Shown here: piece by piece, positions 47,753 to 56,989 of the stretch | Numbering within the stretch: position 1 is the first letter of the stretch | How the letters are laid out: each line of letters begins with the position of its first letter | Assembly: GCA_902624045.1 (NCBI GenBank) | Contig: CACNVX010000003.1 | Span: 18,788-82,787, forward strand | Length of the DNA: 64,000 nt | Direction: 5' to 3' | From: an uncultured Pelagibacteraceae bacterium | GTDB lineage: Bacteria > Pseudomonadota > Alphaproteobacteria > Pelagibacterales > Pelagibacteraceae | Program-made: the position numbers and the translations under genes | Notes under the pieces: model-generated | What the model was told of the DNA's origin: nothing | Database searches by the model: none | The model's input: only the letters and a program-made list of their open reading frames with translations

Positions 47753-48307
47753 TTAATTATCTCCTTTTTTAATAAATGGGAAATTCATTTTTTCTAGTAA
47801 CGCAAAACTATGTTCTTTATTTATTGCTTTAATAACTATTACTATATCTAAACCTCTGACTTTATCTGCTCTATCAAAACTTACTTCTGGAAAAATTATA
47901 TGTTCTTTGATGCCAAATGTATAATTACCAAATTTATCAAATCCTTTTGGTGACAAACCTCTAAAATCTTTAATTCTTGGTAAAGCAATATTCACTAGTC
48001 TGTCTAAGAATTCATACATTCTATTTTTTCTTAAAGTTACTTTTAAACCAGCATTTGATCCTTTTCTGGTTTTAAAATTTGCGACAGATTTTTTAAATTT
48101 TGTTGTAACTGGCTTTTGTCCAGTAATCTTAGCCATATCCTCTTCACATGATTTTAAAATCTTAGAATCTGTAGCATCTAAACCAAGACCCATATTTAAA
48201 ATAACTTTTTCAATTCTTGGAGACATATAAATATTTTTAAACCCAAATTGGACTTTTAATGCAGGCTGAATTTCTTTATTGAATATTTCTTTTAATCTTG
48301 GTGTCAT
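47753..48307 (-). other. rplE: Complete L5 reading unit inside the fused frame, with its own possible start
   Basis: From the ATG at 48307 the sequence gives a full-length L5 (184 residues), a 5S rRNA-binding protein, with [34 protein letters not shown] and RGLDIVIVI. Independent initiation or reinitiation here would yield separate L5 whatever happens upstream. Confidence 0.85.
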
Positions 48308-48553
48308 TATTTTTTTAGCCTCTTTTTTCTTAGCCCCTATTTCATCAATTAGTTTTAAGTTAGAAATATGAATAAAACTTTCCTTTGAAAAAATTCCACC
48401 TTTTTTCTCTTTTGTTGTTTTAACGTGTTTTTTAACCATATTTATTTCTTTAACTTTAGCTCTGTTATTAGCTCTATCAAGTTCAATAACTTCACCCTCT
48501 TTTTTTTTATCTTTTCCAGTTAAAACTTTTACTTTCAAACCTTTTTTAATCAT
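47753..48553 (-). CDS. rplX-rplE: In-frame fusion of 50S ribosomal proteins L24 and L5
   Basis: One open frame of 266 residues encodes both neighbours of the spc operon. Residues 1 to about 72 are L24 (KOW motif; [20 protein letters not shown], then [12 protein letters not shown]) without the usual C-terminal 30 or so residues. A lysine-rich linker (about 73-82) leads to M83, where a complete 184-residue L5 starts ([13 protein letters not shown]). Just before that ATG lies an A7 run (48316-48310). With one A fewer, L24 would end KEAKK followed by TAA overlapping the L5 ATG (TAATG), the junction seen at neighbouring genes. Fusion, frameshift error and slippage are all possible. Confidence 0.9.
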   Translation of the reverse strand: MIKKGLKVKVLTGKDKKKEGEVIELDRANNRAKVKEINMVKKHVKTTKEKKGGIFSKESFIHISNLKLIDEIGAKKKEAKKIMTPRLKEIFNKEIQPALKVQFGFKNIYMSPRIEKVILNMGLGLDATDSKILKSCEEDMAKITGQKPVTTKFKKSVANFKTRKGSNAGLKVTLRKNRMYEFLDRLVNIALPRIKDFRGLSPKGFDKFGNYTFGIKEHIIFPEVSFDRADKVRGLDIVIVIKAINKEHSFALLEKMNFPFIKKGDN

Positions 48554-48921
48554 TATAAAACCTCTGGCGCCAAAGAAATAATTTTCATTTGACCTCTACT
48601 TCTTAATTCTCTTGTGACAGGACCAAATATTCTTGTTCCTACAGGTTCTCCTTTATCATCGACCAGCACAGCTGCATTATTATCAAATCTAACTTTAGAA
48701 CCATCGTTTCTGTGTATTCCTTTTTTAACTCTAACTACAACTGCTTTATGAACAGACCCTTTTTTAACTTTTCCTTTTGGTATTGCTTCTTTAACTGCAA
48801 TTACAATAGTATCACCAATACTGGCATATCTTCTTTTTGAACCACCTAAAACTTTTATGCACTCAATTCTTTTTGCACCGGTATTGTCAGCTACTTGTAA
48901 TTCTGTTTGAACACCAATCAT
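48553..48921 (-). CDS. rplN: 50S ribosomal protein L14
   Basis: Large-subunit interface protein. The 122-residue protein starts [19 protein letters not shown] and ends with [23 protein letters not shown], the standard family beginning and end. It is joined by one-base TAATG overlaps to rpsQ upstream and to the L24-L5 gene downstream. Confidence 0.97.
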   Translation of the reverse strand: MIGVQTELQVADNTGAKRIECIKVLGGSKRRYASIGDTIVIAVKEAIPKGKVKKGSVHKAVVVRVKKGIHRNDGSKVRFDNNAAVLVDDKGEPVGTRIFGPVTRELRSRGQMKIISLAPEVL

Positions 48922-49157
48922 TACTTTGAACTCTCCATAACTTGAAATTTTTTGTTTTTTGAAAATGGTTTACTCTCAATAATTGAAACTTTGTCTCCAG
49001 TTTTATACTTATTATTTTCATCATGAGCGTTATAATTTTTTCTAACTTTTATTACTTTTTTTAAAATTGGATGAGAATACTTTCGTTCTACCATAACTGT
49101 AACTGTTTTATTTGGTTTGTCGCTTATAACTACACCTGTAAGTATTTTTTTAGGCAT
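48921..49157 (-). CDS. rpsQ: 30S ribosomal protein S17
   Basis: Primary 16S rRNA-binding protein with an OB-fold. The 78-residue protein has [20 protein letters not shown], then [19 protein letters not shown] and [16 protein letters not shown]. The start overlaps the rpmC stop by 8 bases. Length is normal for the family. Confidence 0.95.
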   Translation of the reverse strand: MPKKILTGVVISDKPNKTVTVMVERKYSHPILKKVIKVRKNYNAHDENNKYKTGDKVSIIESKPFSKNKKFQVMESSK

Positions 49158-49341
49158 TTGCTTTTCCTTTTAAAATTGTTTTTAATCTTGCTATTGTTTT
49201 TCTGGTTTCCCCAATTTTAGCTGGATTTGTTACTTGTGAATTCATTTTTTGAAATCTGAAATTAAAAAGATCTTTTTTAAGTTTATCAATATTCTTCACA
49301 ATTTCATCCTTTGATAATTTTTTAATTTCTTGTTTTTTCAT
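49150..49341 (-). CDS. rpmC: 50S ribosomal protein L29
   Basis: Small helical protein at the tunnel exit. The 63-residue protein has the two-helix pattern and the [20 protein letters not shown] motif of L29, followed by [11 protein letters not shown]. It overlaps rplP by one base and rpsQ by eight, in standard S10-operon order. Confidence 0.94.
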   Translation of the reverse strand: MKKQEIKKLSKDEIVKNIDKLKKDLFNFRFQKMNSQVTNPAKIGETRKTIARLKTILKGKANA

Positions 49342-49751
49342 TATGCAAATCTCTTAATAGTTTTAGTCTTAATTGGTAATTTTGCTGATGCTTTGTATAA
49401 AGCTTCTTTAGCAATTTGTTCTGAAACACCATCAACTTCAAACAATATTCTTCCTGGTTTTACTCTACATGCGAAGTATTCAGGTGAGCCTTTTCCTTTA
49501 CCCATTCTGACTTCGATTGGTTTTTTTGAAACTGGTATATTTGGAAATATTCTTGTCCAAACTCTTCCTTGCCTTTTCATGTGTCTTGTTAGAGCGACCC
49601 TAGCAGCCTCAATTTGTTTACCAGTAACTCTTTCAGGCTGTAAAGCTTTTAAAGCGTAAGCACCATAATTGATAGTGCTAGCTCTTGTGGCATTACCATG
49701 AATTCTACCTTTGTGGGCTTTTCTCCACTTTGTTCTTACTGGTTGAAGCAT
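49341..49751 (-). CDS. rplP: 50S ribosomal protein L16
   Basis: Large-subunit protein near the A-site tRNA elbow. The 136-residue protein starts [16 protein letters not shown] and has the [20 protein letters not shown] and [20 protein letters not shown] blocks. It shares one base with rpsC and one with rpmC. Confidence 0.97.
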   Translation of the reverse strand: MLQPVRTKWRKAHKGRIHGNATRASTINYGAYALKALQPERVTGKQIEAARVALTRHMKRQGRVWTRIFPNIPVSKKPIEVRMGKGKGSPEYFACRVKPGRILFEVDGVSEQIAKEALYKASAKLPIKTKTIKRFA

Positions 49752-50431
49752 TATTGTTTACCCTCTTTTGGTGTTACCTTGTTTGTTTCTTGGCTAAATT
49801 CTCTAGCAAAAACCTCACCTTTATAAATCCAAACTTTAATTCCAATAATTCCATAAGTAGTGAGTGCCTCCGCTTCGGCATAATCTATATCAGCTCTTAA
49901 TGTATGTGATGGAATGCTTCCATCTCTTAGCCACTCTGTTCTTGCTATTTCGTTTCCACCTAATCTACCACTTACCGATACCTTAATCCCTCTAGCGCCT
50001 AACCGGATACATGACTGCATTGCTCTTTTCATGGCCCTCCTATACGAAATTCTTTTAACAAGCTGCTGTGCAATATTTTCTGCAACCAAATATGCGTTAG
50101 TTTCCGGTTTTTTTACTTCTTTAATATTTAGATTAACTTCATTTTTTGTGAATTTTGATAAATTATTTTTAATCTTATCAATATCACTCCCTTTTTTTCC
50201 AATAACAAATCCAGGTCTTGAAGTATAAATTGTAACATAACATTTATTAGATGTTCTTTCTATCATTACCTTAGATACACCAGAGTTTATTACGTTTTTC
50301 TTAATATATTCTCTGATTTTAAAATCTTCGATCAAATAATTCCCAAAATCTTTTTTCTTGGCATACCATACAGAGTCCCATCCTCTGTTGACACCTAATC
50401 TAAAACCTACTGGATTAACTTTTTGTCCCAT
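49751..50431 (-). CDS. rpsC: 30S ribosomal protein S3
   Basis: Small-subunit head protein at the mRNA entry site. The 226-residue protein begins [20 protein letters not shown], has a KH domain with VIGKKGSDI (about 75-83) and the C-terminal [20 protein letters not shown] and [13 protein letters not shown] blocks. It overlaps rplV by 17 bases at its start. Confidence 0.97.
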   Translation of the reverse strand: MGQKVNPVGFRLGVNRGWDSVWYAKKKDFGNYLIEDFKIREYIKKNVINSGVSKVMIERTSNKCYVTIYTSRPGFVIGKKGSDIDKIKNNLSKFTKNEVNLNIKEVKKPETNAYLVAENIAQQLVKRISYRRAMKRAMQSCIRLGARGIKVSVSGRLGGNEIARTEWLRDGSIPSHTLRADIDYAEAEALTTYGIIGIKVWIYKGEVFAREFSQETNKVTPKEGKQ

Positions 50432-50813
50432 GTTTCTCCAATTGTTTTGCTTCTGATAAAATTATTGTAATAGTAGACCAAGGTTTTAATATTGGTGCTG
50501 CTCTTCCTTTAGCTCTAGGTCTAAATCTTTTCATAACTATTTTTTTTCCACAGTAAGCTTCTTTAACAATCAATTTGTCAATGTCGTATTGAAAGTTATT
50601 TTCGGCATTTGCAACTGCAGAACTAATTGTTTTTCTAACATCTCTAGTGACTCTCTTTTCAGAAAACTGTAAATCTCTAATAGCAATATCAACTTTTTTA
50701 CCAACGATACTTCTAAGTATTGGATTTAGCTTTCTAACGCTTGATCTAATGCCGTTGTTAATAGATTTCACTGTTTTATCTTTAGTTTTGTCAATTTTCT
50801 TTTTTTTACCCAT
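50415..50813 (-). CDS. rplV: 50S ribosomal protein L22
   Basis: Lines the polypeptide exit tunnel. The 132-residue protein has the conserved core [20 protein letters not shown] and the ending [20 protein letters not shown] of the tunnel hairpin. The lysine-rich N-terminal 20 residues extend beyond E. coli L22 (110 residues), a common alphaproteobacterial feature. The last 17 bases overlap rpsC. Confidence 0.95.
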   Translation of the reverse strand: MGKKKKIDKTKDKTVKSINNGIRSSVRKLNPILRSIVGKKVDIAIRDLQFSEKRVTRDVRKTISSAVANAENNFQYDIDKLIVKEAYCGKKIVMKRFRPRAKGRAAPILKPWSTITIILSEAKQLEKHGTKS

Positions 50814-50815
50814 AA

Positions 50816-51112
50816 TTATTTCTTCTCTGCTGTTGCTGGTTTAGCTTTCTTATCAGCTGGTGTATGACCAAAGAATGTTCTTGTTGGTGCAAATTCGCCC
50901 AATTTATGCCCAACCATATCCTCTGATACTGTTATTGGTATAAATTTTTTTCCATTATAAATTTGGAAGCTTACCCCTACAAAATCAGGTAAAATTGTAG
51001 ATTTTCTTGACCATGTTTTAATAGGAATTTTCTTTGGATCGTCCTTATACTTGTCAACTTTCTTCATCAAGCTTTCTTCTACAAACGGGCCTTTCCAAAC
51101 TGCTCTAGCCAT
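50816..51112 (-). CDS. rpsS: 30S ribosomal protein S19
   Basis: Small-subunit head protein in contact with S13. The 98-residue protein starts [19 protein letters not shown] and has the [14 protein letters not shown] and [13 protein letters not shown] blocks. The lysine/alanine tail is normal. It shares one base with rplB. Its partner S13 is frameshifted in this sequence (see 42879-43264). Confidence 0.97.
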   Translation of the reverse strand: MARAVWKGPFVEESLMKKVDKYKDDPKKIPIKTWSRKSTILPDFVGVSFQIYNGKKFIPITVSEDMVGHKLGEFAPTRTFFGHTPADKKAKPATAEKK

Positions 51113-51951
51113 TATTTAGTATCCTTTCTCTTGTTTCTTCTCTTCACTATAAATTTATCTGTTCTCTTATTATCTCTAGTTTTTAAACCTTTAGCAGATT
51201 GTCCAGTAGGTGAAACTGGATGTCTTCCTCCAGCAGATTTTCCTTCACCACCTCCATGAGGGTGATCAACTGGGTTTTTAACAACACCTCTAGTATGAGG
51301 TCTTCTACCTAACCATCTTGATCTACCAGCTTTTCCAATTTTGATATTTTTTTGATCCGGATTACTTAAAATTCCTATTGTAGCTAAAGCTCTTGAATCT
51401 ATCTTTCGAACCTCACCTGAAGCTAATTTTATTAAACTATAATTTCCATCTATACCACTGATAGTGACTGATGAACCAGCCGCTCTAGCTATTTTTCCAC
51501 CACTACCTGGCTGTATCTCAACATTATGTATATTGATGCCAACTGGTATGTCTTGCAATGGCATACAATTACCTACTTTGATCTCTTTTTTAGAGCCACT
51601 TTCAACCTTATCTCCAACTTTAATTTTTTGCGGTGCTAGGAAATATGAGTGAGTACCGTCTACAAATTTAACTAACATAATATAGCAAGATCTATTAGGA
51701 TCATATTCTACTCTTTCAACTGTAGCTTCCATGTCGAACTTTTTTCTATAAAAATCAACATGCCTATACATTTTTTTGTGTCCACCTGCCCTATTAATAG
51801 AAGTAATATGGCCATTATTATTTCTACCTTTCATAGCATTTTTAGGCGAAACTAATGCCTTAAACGGTTTACCTTTCCATAAACCACTTCTATCAACCAA
51901 AATTGTTCCTCTTGTAGATTTTGTATAGGGTTTAAAAGTTTTTAATGCCAT
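51112..51951 (-). CDS. rplB: 50S ribosomal protein L2
   Basis: Primary 23S rRNA-binding protein near the peptidyl-transferase centre. The 279-residue protein has the [19 protein letters not shown] start, the [14 protein letters not shown] domain and the C-terminal [17 protein letters not shown] motif, whose histidine is highly conserved. It lies 3 bases after rplW. Confidence 0.97.
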   Translation of the reverse strand: MALKTFKPYTKSTRGTILVDRSGLWKGKPFKALVSPKNAMKGRNNNGHITSINRAGGHKKMYRHVDFYRKKFDMEATVERVEYDPNRSCYIMLVKFVDGTHSYFLAPQKIKVGDKVESGSKKEIKVGNCMPLQDIPVGINIHNVEIQPGSGGKIARAAGSSVTISGIDGNYSLIKLASGEVRKIDSRALATIGILSNPDQKNIKIGKAGRSRWLGRRPHTRGVVKNPVDHPHGGGEGKSAGGRHPVSPTGQSAKGLKTRDNKRTDKFIVKRRNKRKDTK

Positions 51952-51954
51952 TTG

Positions 51955-52248
51955 TTAAATTCCTGTTGTTAGATCAATGCTCTGACCTTTTTTTAGAGTA
52001 ATAATTGCTTTTTTGTATCCAGATACTTTTACTTTTCTACCTCTGGTAACTTTTGTTCTATTTTGTTTATTTATAATGTTTATTTTCGTAACGTTAACTT
52101 TAAATAATTTTTCAATATTTTTTTTTAAATTCTTCTTATTAGCTCCATTTGGAACTTTGAAAACAATTTTATTCATTTCAGATAGGTTAGTTGATTTTTC
52201 AGTAACCACTGGTGAAACAATTTTATCGTATAGGTGAATTTTTTCCAT
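51955..52248 (-). CDS. rplW: 50S ribosomal protein L23
   Basis: Tunnel-exit protein that docks signal recognition particle and trigger factor. The 97-residue protein has IVSPVVTEKSTNL, KKNIEKLFKVNVTKINI and the basic loop TKVTRGRKVKVSGYKKAII of L23. It is 1 base after rplD and 3 before rplB. Confidence 0.95.
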   Translation of the reverse strand: MEKIHLYDKIVSPVVTEKSTNLSEMNKIVFKVPNGANKKNLKKNIEKLFKVNVTKINIINKQNRTKVTRGRKVKVSGYKKAIITLKKGQSIDLTTGI

Positions 52249-52249
52249 T

Positions 52250-52873
52250 TTATGAATATCTCTTTTCTAGTTCTTTTACAGAACTCTCTGTAAAAACTAC
52301 TTTTTTGAATTTAATAATATCGTAAGCGCTGAAATGATTCACATCTGTAACTTTAACATTTGGAATATTTCTTACTGATTTTTCAATCTTCTCTTTCGAA
52401 CTTTTATCTAAAATTATTAGAGAGTTTTTAATTTCAAGTTTATTAATTATTGAGTTCATCTCTTTTGTTTTTTTAATTTCAGATCTAAAGTCATTTAGAA
52501 TTAATAAATTTTTATTATTATTTTTTTCTGTAATTAATGAAGCTACGCTTTGTTTTTTCTCGGTTTTGTTTAATTTTCTTTTTTTATATGCCAATTCACC
52601 TTTTGGTCCATGAGCAATACCACCGCCTACAAATATAGGAGCTTTTCTGCTGGCATGTCTTGCTCCGCCAGTTCCTTTTTGAGCATATATTTTTGAAGTT
52701 GGTCCTTTTACTTCATTTTGTTGTTTAGTTTTGGCATGTCTTCCTTTGTAATTAGCATTTGTTTTATAAAGAACAGCACTAACTAATTTATGGTTAATTT
52801 TTGCAGAAAAGATCTTATCTAAAACTTCAATACTATCTTTTTTTCCATCTATGCTAATTTTATCTAATTTCAT
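52250..52873 (-). CDS. rplD: 50S ribosomal protein L4
   Basis: Binds 23S rRNA and lines the exit tunnel; in E. coli it also represses the S10 operon. The 207-residue protein has KGPTSKIYAQKGTGGARHAS and the GGIAHGPKGELAYKKRKLNK loop. The globular part is divergent but complete. It overlaps rplC by one base. No S10-type leader region is possible here because rpsJ follows fusA by 2 bases. Confidence 0.95.
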   Translation of the reverse strand: MKLDKISIDGKKDSIEVLDKIFSAKINHKLVSAVLYKTNANYKGRHAKTKQQNEVKGPTSKIYAQKGTGGARHASRKAPIFVGGGIAHGPKGELAYKKRKLNKTEKKQSVASLITEKNNNKNLLILNDFRSEIKKTKEMNSIINKLEIKNSLIILDKSSKEKIEKSVRNIPNVKVTDVNHFSAYDIIKFKKVVFTESSVKELEKRYS

Positions 52874-53583
52874 TATTTTTTCTTTTTTTCAGGTGTTTTT
52901 TTAGCCTCTTCTGCTGCTGCTTGTTTTTCACCAATTGTCATTTTACTTATATTTTTTACTGATTTTCTAACCATCACTTCAGAATTTTTTGAACCAGGTA
53001 TTGATCCTTTTAAGTAAAGAAGTTCGTTTTCTATATCAGTTTTAATTATTTCAATATTTTGCATTGTTCTTAGCTTGTCACCCATATGACCTGCCATTTT
53101 CTTTCCCTTAAAAACTTTTCCTGGATCTTGGCTATGCCCAGTTGAACCATGAGCTCTGTGAGATATTGATACACCGTGGCTGGCTCTTAAACCACCAAAG
53201 TTATGTCTTTTCATAGCGCCTGCAAATCCTTTACCAATAGTTTTTGATCTTGTATCTACAAATTTGATATCTTTGAATATTTCTAAACCAAATTCGTTTC
53301 CCTCTTTGTATTCAGATGTATCATTTACTCTAAATTCTTTTAATCTTTTCTTAGCTTCTGTATTTTTCTTAGCAAAAACACCTTTCATAGCTTTTGTTAA
53401 TTTTGAATTTTTAATTTTTCCATATCCAAGCTGAACTGCTTTATATCCTCTTTTTTCTTCTTCAATTACTTGTATAACCCTGGCTTTTTCAACCTTAAGT
53501 ACAGTTACAGGCACTAATTGACCAGATTTATAGAACTCTCTTGTCATACCAATTTTTTTTCCTAATAAAGCTATTTCACTCAT
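52873..53583 (-). CDS. rplC: 50S ribosomal protein L3
   Basis: Early-assembling protein near the peptidyl-transferase centre. The 236-residue protein begins LLGKKIGMTREF and has the central loop KGFAGAMKRHNFGGLRASHG and SHRAHGSTGHSQDPGKVFKG. A charged tail of about 20 residues follows the usual C-terminus. It lies 2 bases after rpsJ. Confidence 0.96.
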   Translation of the reverse strand: MSEIALLGKKIGMTREFYKSGQLVPVTVLKVEKARVIQVIEEEKRGYKAVQLGYGKIKNSKLTKAMKGVFAKKNTEAKKRLKEFRVNDTSEYKEGNEFGLEIFKDIKFVDTRSKTIGKGFAGAMKRHNFGGLRASHGVSISHRAHGSTGHSQDPGKVFKGKKMAGHMGDKLRTMQNIEIIKTDIENELLYLKGSIPGSKNSEVMVRKSVKNISKMTIGEKQAAAEEAKKTPEKKKK

Positions 53584-53585
53584 AA

Positions 53586-53894
53586 TTAAATTTTTATCTC
53601 CACATCTACACCTGAAGCTAAATCAAGTTTCATCAATGCTTCTACAGTTTGTGGTGTTGGTTCAATAATATCTATTAATCTTTTGTGTGTTCTTGACTCA
53701 AACTGCTCTCTACTTTTCTTATCTATATGAGGTGATCTTAAAACTGTGTATCTTTCAATTCTTGTAGGTAATGGAATTGGTCCCTTAATTGTAGCTCCAG
53801 TTCTTTTTACTGTATTTACAATCTCTTCTGTGGAAGCATCTAAAACTTTATTATCATATGCTCTTAATTTAATTCTTATGTTCTGTTTTTCCAT
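53586..53894 (-). CDS. rpsJ: 30S ribosomal protein S10
   Basis: Small-subunit head protein and, with NusB, an antitermination factor. The 102-residue protein has [20 protein letters not shown], the [20 protein letters not shown] block and [19 protein letters not shown]. It starts only 2 bases after fusA; tuf, which commonly lies between them, is absent. Confidence 0.97.
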   Translation of the reverse strand: MEKQNIRIKLRAYDNKVLDASTEEIVNTVKRTGATIKGPIPLPTRIERYTVLRSPHIDKKSREQFESRTHKRLIDIIEPTPQTVEALMKLDLASGVDVEIKI

Positions 53895-53896
53895 GA

Positions 53897-55975
53897 TTAT
53901 CCTGCAATCTTCTTAGTTACTTCGTCTTGAACATTTTGTGGAACTTTTGAATAATGATCAAAAAACATTGAATATTGTGCTCTACCTTGAGACATTGATC
54001 TTAAGTTATTTATATAACCAAACATATTTGCTAAAGGAACCATTGCAGTAATTACAGTTGCATTACCTCTTTGTTCTTGAGTGCTGATTTGACCCCTTCT
54101 ACTGTTTAAGTCTCCTATAACGTCACCCATGTAATCTTCAGGTGTTACAACCTCAACTCTCATTACAGGTTCTAATAATTTTAATCCGCCTTTTGTACAA
54201 GCCTCTTTAAAACAAGCCCTACTTGCTAATTCGAATGCTAATACACTTGAGTCAACATCGTGATGTAAACCATCTAAGATAGTTACCTTATAATCTATCA
54301 TTGGAAAACCAGCTAAAATTCCAGTATCCGAAACTGTTTCTATACCTTTTTCAACACCTGGAATAAATTCTTTTGGAATTGCACCACCTTTGATTTTGCT
54401 CTCAACATCTCGACCTTTGCCAGGTTCTTGAGGCTCTACTAAAAGTTTAACTTTTGCAAATTGACCAGCACCACCACTTTGTTTTTTATGAGTGTATTCA
54501 ACCTCTGAAGCAGCTTCTATAGTTTCTCTATAAGCAACTTGTGGAGCTCCAACATTTGCTTCTACTTTAAATTCTCTTTTCATTCTATCAACAATAATAT
54601 CTAGGTGTAACTCACCCATTCCTTTAATAATGGTTTGTCCTGACTCTTCATCTGATGTAACTCTAAATGAAGGATCTTCCTTGGCTAACCTGCCTAAAGC
54701 TTCACCCATTTTTTCTTGGTCCGCTTTGGTTTTTGGTTCTACTGCTATTTCAATTACTGGATCAGGAAATTCCATTGGTTCAAGTAGAACTGAATTTTCT
54801 TCGTCACATAAAGTGTGTCCTGTAATTGTATTTTTTAATCCAGCTAAAGCTACTATGTCACCTGCATTAGCTTCTTTAATATCTTCACGAGAATTTGCAT
54901 GCATTAGTAGCATTCGTCCAACTCTCTCTTCTTTCTCTTTAGAAGAATTGAACACGGCAGTACCAGTTTTAATTGTACCTGAATAAATTCTTATAAAAGT
55001 TAATGAGCCAACAAATGGATCGTTAGCCACCTTAAAAGCTAAAGCTGAAAAAGGAGCATTGTCCTCAAATTTCATTTCCATATCCTCTTCACTACCTAAT
55101 TTAGTTCCTTTGATAGAACCAATATCTACTGGGCTTGGTAAATAATTCACAACAGCATCAAGTAAAGGTTGAACGCCTTTATTTTTGAATGCTGAACCTG
55201 TTAAAACTGGAACAAAACTAAAATTTAGTGTTCCTTTTCTTATACATTTAACTAAATCATCCTCTTTAATTTCTTCTCCATTCAAATATGCTTCCATTAA
55301 TTTTTCATCTTGTTCTACGGCTGTTTCTACTAATTCTGTTCTATATTTTTCTGAAATTTCTTTTAAGTCCTCTGGAATTTCTTTGTATTCCCATTCAGCT
55401 CCTAATGCCTCATTTTTCCAAACTTGAGCTTTCATTTTAACAAGATCAACTACACCAGATAAAGAGGCTTCAGCACCTATAGGAACTTGTACTACCAAAG
55501 GTTTGGCACCTAGTCTGTCTTTAATCATATCTACACATCTAAAGAAATCAGCACCTGTTCTATCTAATTTATTAACAAAACAAATTCTTGGCACTTTGTA
55601 CTTATCGGCTTGTCTCCAAACTGTTTCGGATTGAGGCTCTACACCTGCAACACCGTCAAAAACAGCAACTGCACCATCTAAAACTTTTAAAGACCTTTCT
55701 ACTTCGATTGTAAAGTCAACGTGACCAGGAGTGTCAATAATATTAATTCTATGATCATTCCAAAAACATGTAGTAGCAGCAGATGTAATTGTAATACCTC
55801 TTTCTTGTTCTTGTTCCATCCAATCCATTGTTGCTGCACCGTCGTGTACTTCACCAATTTTATGACTTTTACCTGTGTAGTATAGAACTCTTTCAGTGGT
55901 GGTAGTCTTACCAGCATCAATGTGAGCCATGATGCCAATATTTCTATATTTATCTAATGAATGAGTTCTAGCCAT
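53897..55975 (-). CDS. fusA: Translation elongation factor G
   Basis: GTPase that drives translocation and, with RRF, ribosome recycling. The 692-residue protein has the complete set of G motifs: [12 protein letters not shown] (P-loop, about 17-28), DTPGHVDF and NKLDRTGAD. Domains II-V follow, including GMGELHLDI and the C-terminal [19 protein letters not shown]. It lies 6 bases after rpsG. Confidence 0.98.
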   Translation of the reverse strand: MARTHSLDKYRNIGIMAHIDAGKTTTTERVLYYTGKSHKIGEVHDGAATMDWMEQEQERGITITSAATTCFWNDHRINIIDTPGHVDFTIEVERSLKVLDGAVAVFDGVAGVEPQSETVWRQADKYKVPRICFVNKLDRTGADFFRCVDMIKDRLGAKPLVVQVPIGAEASLSGVVDLVKMKAQVWKNEALGAEWEYKEIPEDLKEISEKYRTELVETAVEQDEKLMEAYLNGEEIKEDDLVKCIRKGTLNFSFVPVLTGSAFKNKGVQPLLDAVVNYLPSPVDIGSIKGTKLGSEEDMEMKFEDNAPFSALAFKVANDPFVGSLTFIRIYSGTIKTGTAVFNSSKEKEERVGRMLLMHANSREDIKEANAGDIVALAGLKNTITGHTLCDEENSVLLEPMEFPDPVIEIAVEPKTKADQEKMGEALGRLAKEDPSFRVTSDEESGQTIIKGMGELHLDIIVDRMKREFKVEANVGAPQVAYRETIEAASEVEYTHKKQSGGAGQFAKVKLLVEPQEPGKGRDVESKIKGGAIPKEFIPGVEKGIETVSDTGILAGFPMIDYKVTILDGLHHDVDSSVLAFELASRACFKEACTKGGLKLLEPVMRVEVVTPEDYMGDVIGDLNSRRGQISTQEQRGNATVITAMVPLANMFGYINNLRSMSQGRAQYSMFFDHYSKVPQNVQDEVTKKIAG

Positions 55976-55981
55976 ACTTTA

Positions 55982-56452
55982 TTACCACCTAAAATGAGCA
56001 AAAGCCTTGTTAGACTCTGCCATTTTATGTACATCCTCTCTTTTTTTAACTGCTGCACCTTTTTTTTCATAAGCATCGTAAAGCTCATTAAAAATTTTGT
56101 CTGCCATGTGTTTATCTTTTCTTTTTCTTGCTGATTCAACTAACCATCTAATTGCTAAAGCCTGAGCTCTTTTACTTTTTACTTCTACAGGCACTTGGTA
56201 TGTAGCTCCGCCAACACGTCTAGATCTGACTTCCACTGTTGGTTTTATATTATTTATTGCTTCATTAAAAATATTTATTGGCTCATCTTTTGTTTTTGTT
56301 TTAATTTTTTCTATTGCATCATAGACTATTTTTGAAGCAATACCTCTTTTACCATCATACATAATGTTGTTTATTAATTTAGGAATGATAGTTGAATTAA
56401 ATTTTGGATCTGGAACTACATTTTTTTTCGGTTGAGTTTTTTTTCTAGACAT
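55982..56452 (-). CDS. rpsG: 30S ribosomal protein S7
   Basis: Primary assembly protein of the small-subunit head and, in E. coli, regulator of the str operon. The 156-residue protein has VEVRSRRVGGATYQVPVEVK and ALAIRWLVESARKRK with the AESNKAFAHFRW end. It shares one base with rpsL. Length is standard. Confidence 0.97.
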   Translation of the reverse strand: MSRKKTQPKKNVVPDPKFNSTIIPKLINNIMYDGKRGIASKIVYDAIEKIKTKTKDEPINIFNEAINNIKPTVEVRSRRVGGATYQVPVEVKSKRAQALAIRWLVESARKRKDKHMADKIFNELYDAYEKKGAAVKKREDVHKMAESNKAFAHFRW

Positions 56453-56823
56453 TATTTACCTTTTTTTGTTCCGTATAGAGATCTTCTTTGTTTTCTGTTA
56501 GCAACACCTTGAGTATCTAAATTACCTCTTAAAATATGGTAACGCACACCTGGTAAATCTTTTACTCTTCCTCCTCTAATTAATACTACTGAGTGTTCTT
56601 GAAGATTATGACCTTCTCCAGGAATATAAGCTGTTACCTCGAAACCATTAGACAATCTTACTCTTGCTACTTTTCTTAATGCAGAGTTTGGTTTCTTAGG
56701 AGTTGTTGTATAAACTTTAACGCATACACCTCTTTTTAAAGGTTGTTTTTGTAAAGCAGGAACTTTGTTCCTTGCAGCTGGTTTAACTCTTTTTTTTCTT
56801 AACAACTGATTAATAGTTGGCAT
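56452..56823 (-). CDS. rpsL: 30S ribosomal protein S12
   Basis: Decoding-centre protein, first gene of the long translation operon. The 123-residue protein is complete, with [18 protein letters not shown] (site of streptomycin-resistance changes in other bacteria; the wild-type KPNSALRK is seen) and [20 protein letters not shown]. About 110 bases of A+T-rich leader separate it from the predicted promoter. Confidence 0.98.
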   Translation of the reverse strand: MPTINQLLRKKRVKPAARNKVPALQKQPLKRGVCVKVYTTTPKKPNSALRKVARVRLSNGFEVTAYIPGEGHNLQEHSVVLIRGGRVKDLPGVRYHILRGNLDTQGVANRKQRRSLYGTKKGK

Positions 56824-56932
56824 AAATTTTTCTTTAAAATTAATTTATTTTTAGATGAAAATAACTGACAGGTTATTTTGTGGCAGCGTTTAGCACTGTT
56901 AGAAGCACTACATTCCAACCAAAAACACCGCC

Positions 56933-56960
56933 AAATTACTTATTAATATCCCTTTGTCAA
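56933..56960 (-). promoter_or_regulatory. Predicted sigma-70 promoter of the rpsL-to-rluA-family translation operon
   Basis: In the largest gap of the window (56824-56989) the minus strand has a consensus TTGACA (56960-56955), a 16-base spacer and TAATTT (56938-56933), about 110 bases before the rpsL ATG. It lies about 30 bases after the rpoC stop. No convincing rho-independent hairpin separates rpoC from it, so read-through from rpoBC is possible. The rest of the gap shows only a short direct repeat of AGTGCT. Confidence 0.5.
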
Positions 56961-56989
56961 ACTAAAACTGCAATTTTTAGGCGATTTTT

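Noticed and set aside
55699-55938. Shadow reading frames within ribosomal and fusA genes, such as a 79-residue frame in fusA
   Set aside because: They lie fully inside strongly conserved genes in other frames, resemble no family and have no translation signals of their own.
56881-56925. AGTGCT direct repeat upstream of rpsL as a regulatory hairpin
   Set aside because: The two copies are direct, not inverted, so they cannot pair with each other, and no stable stem was found.
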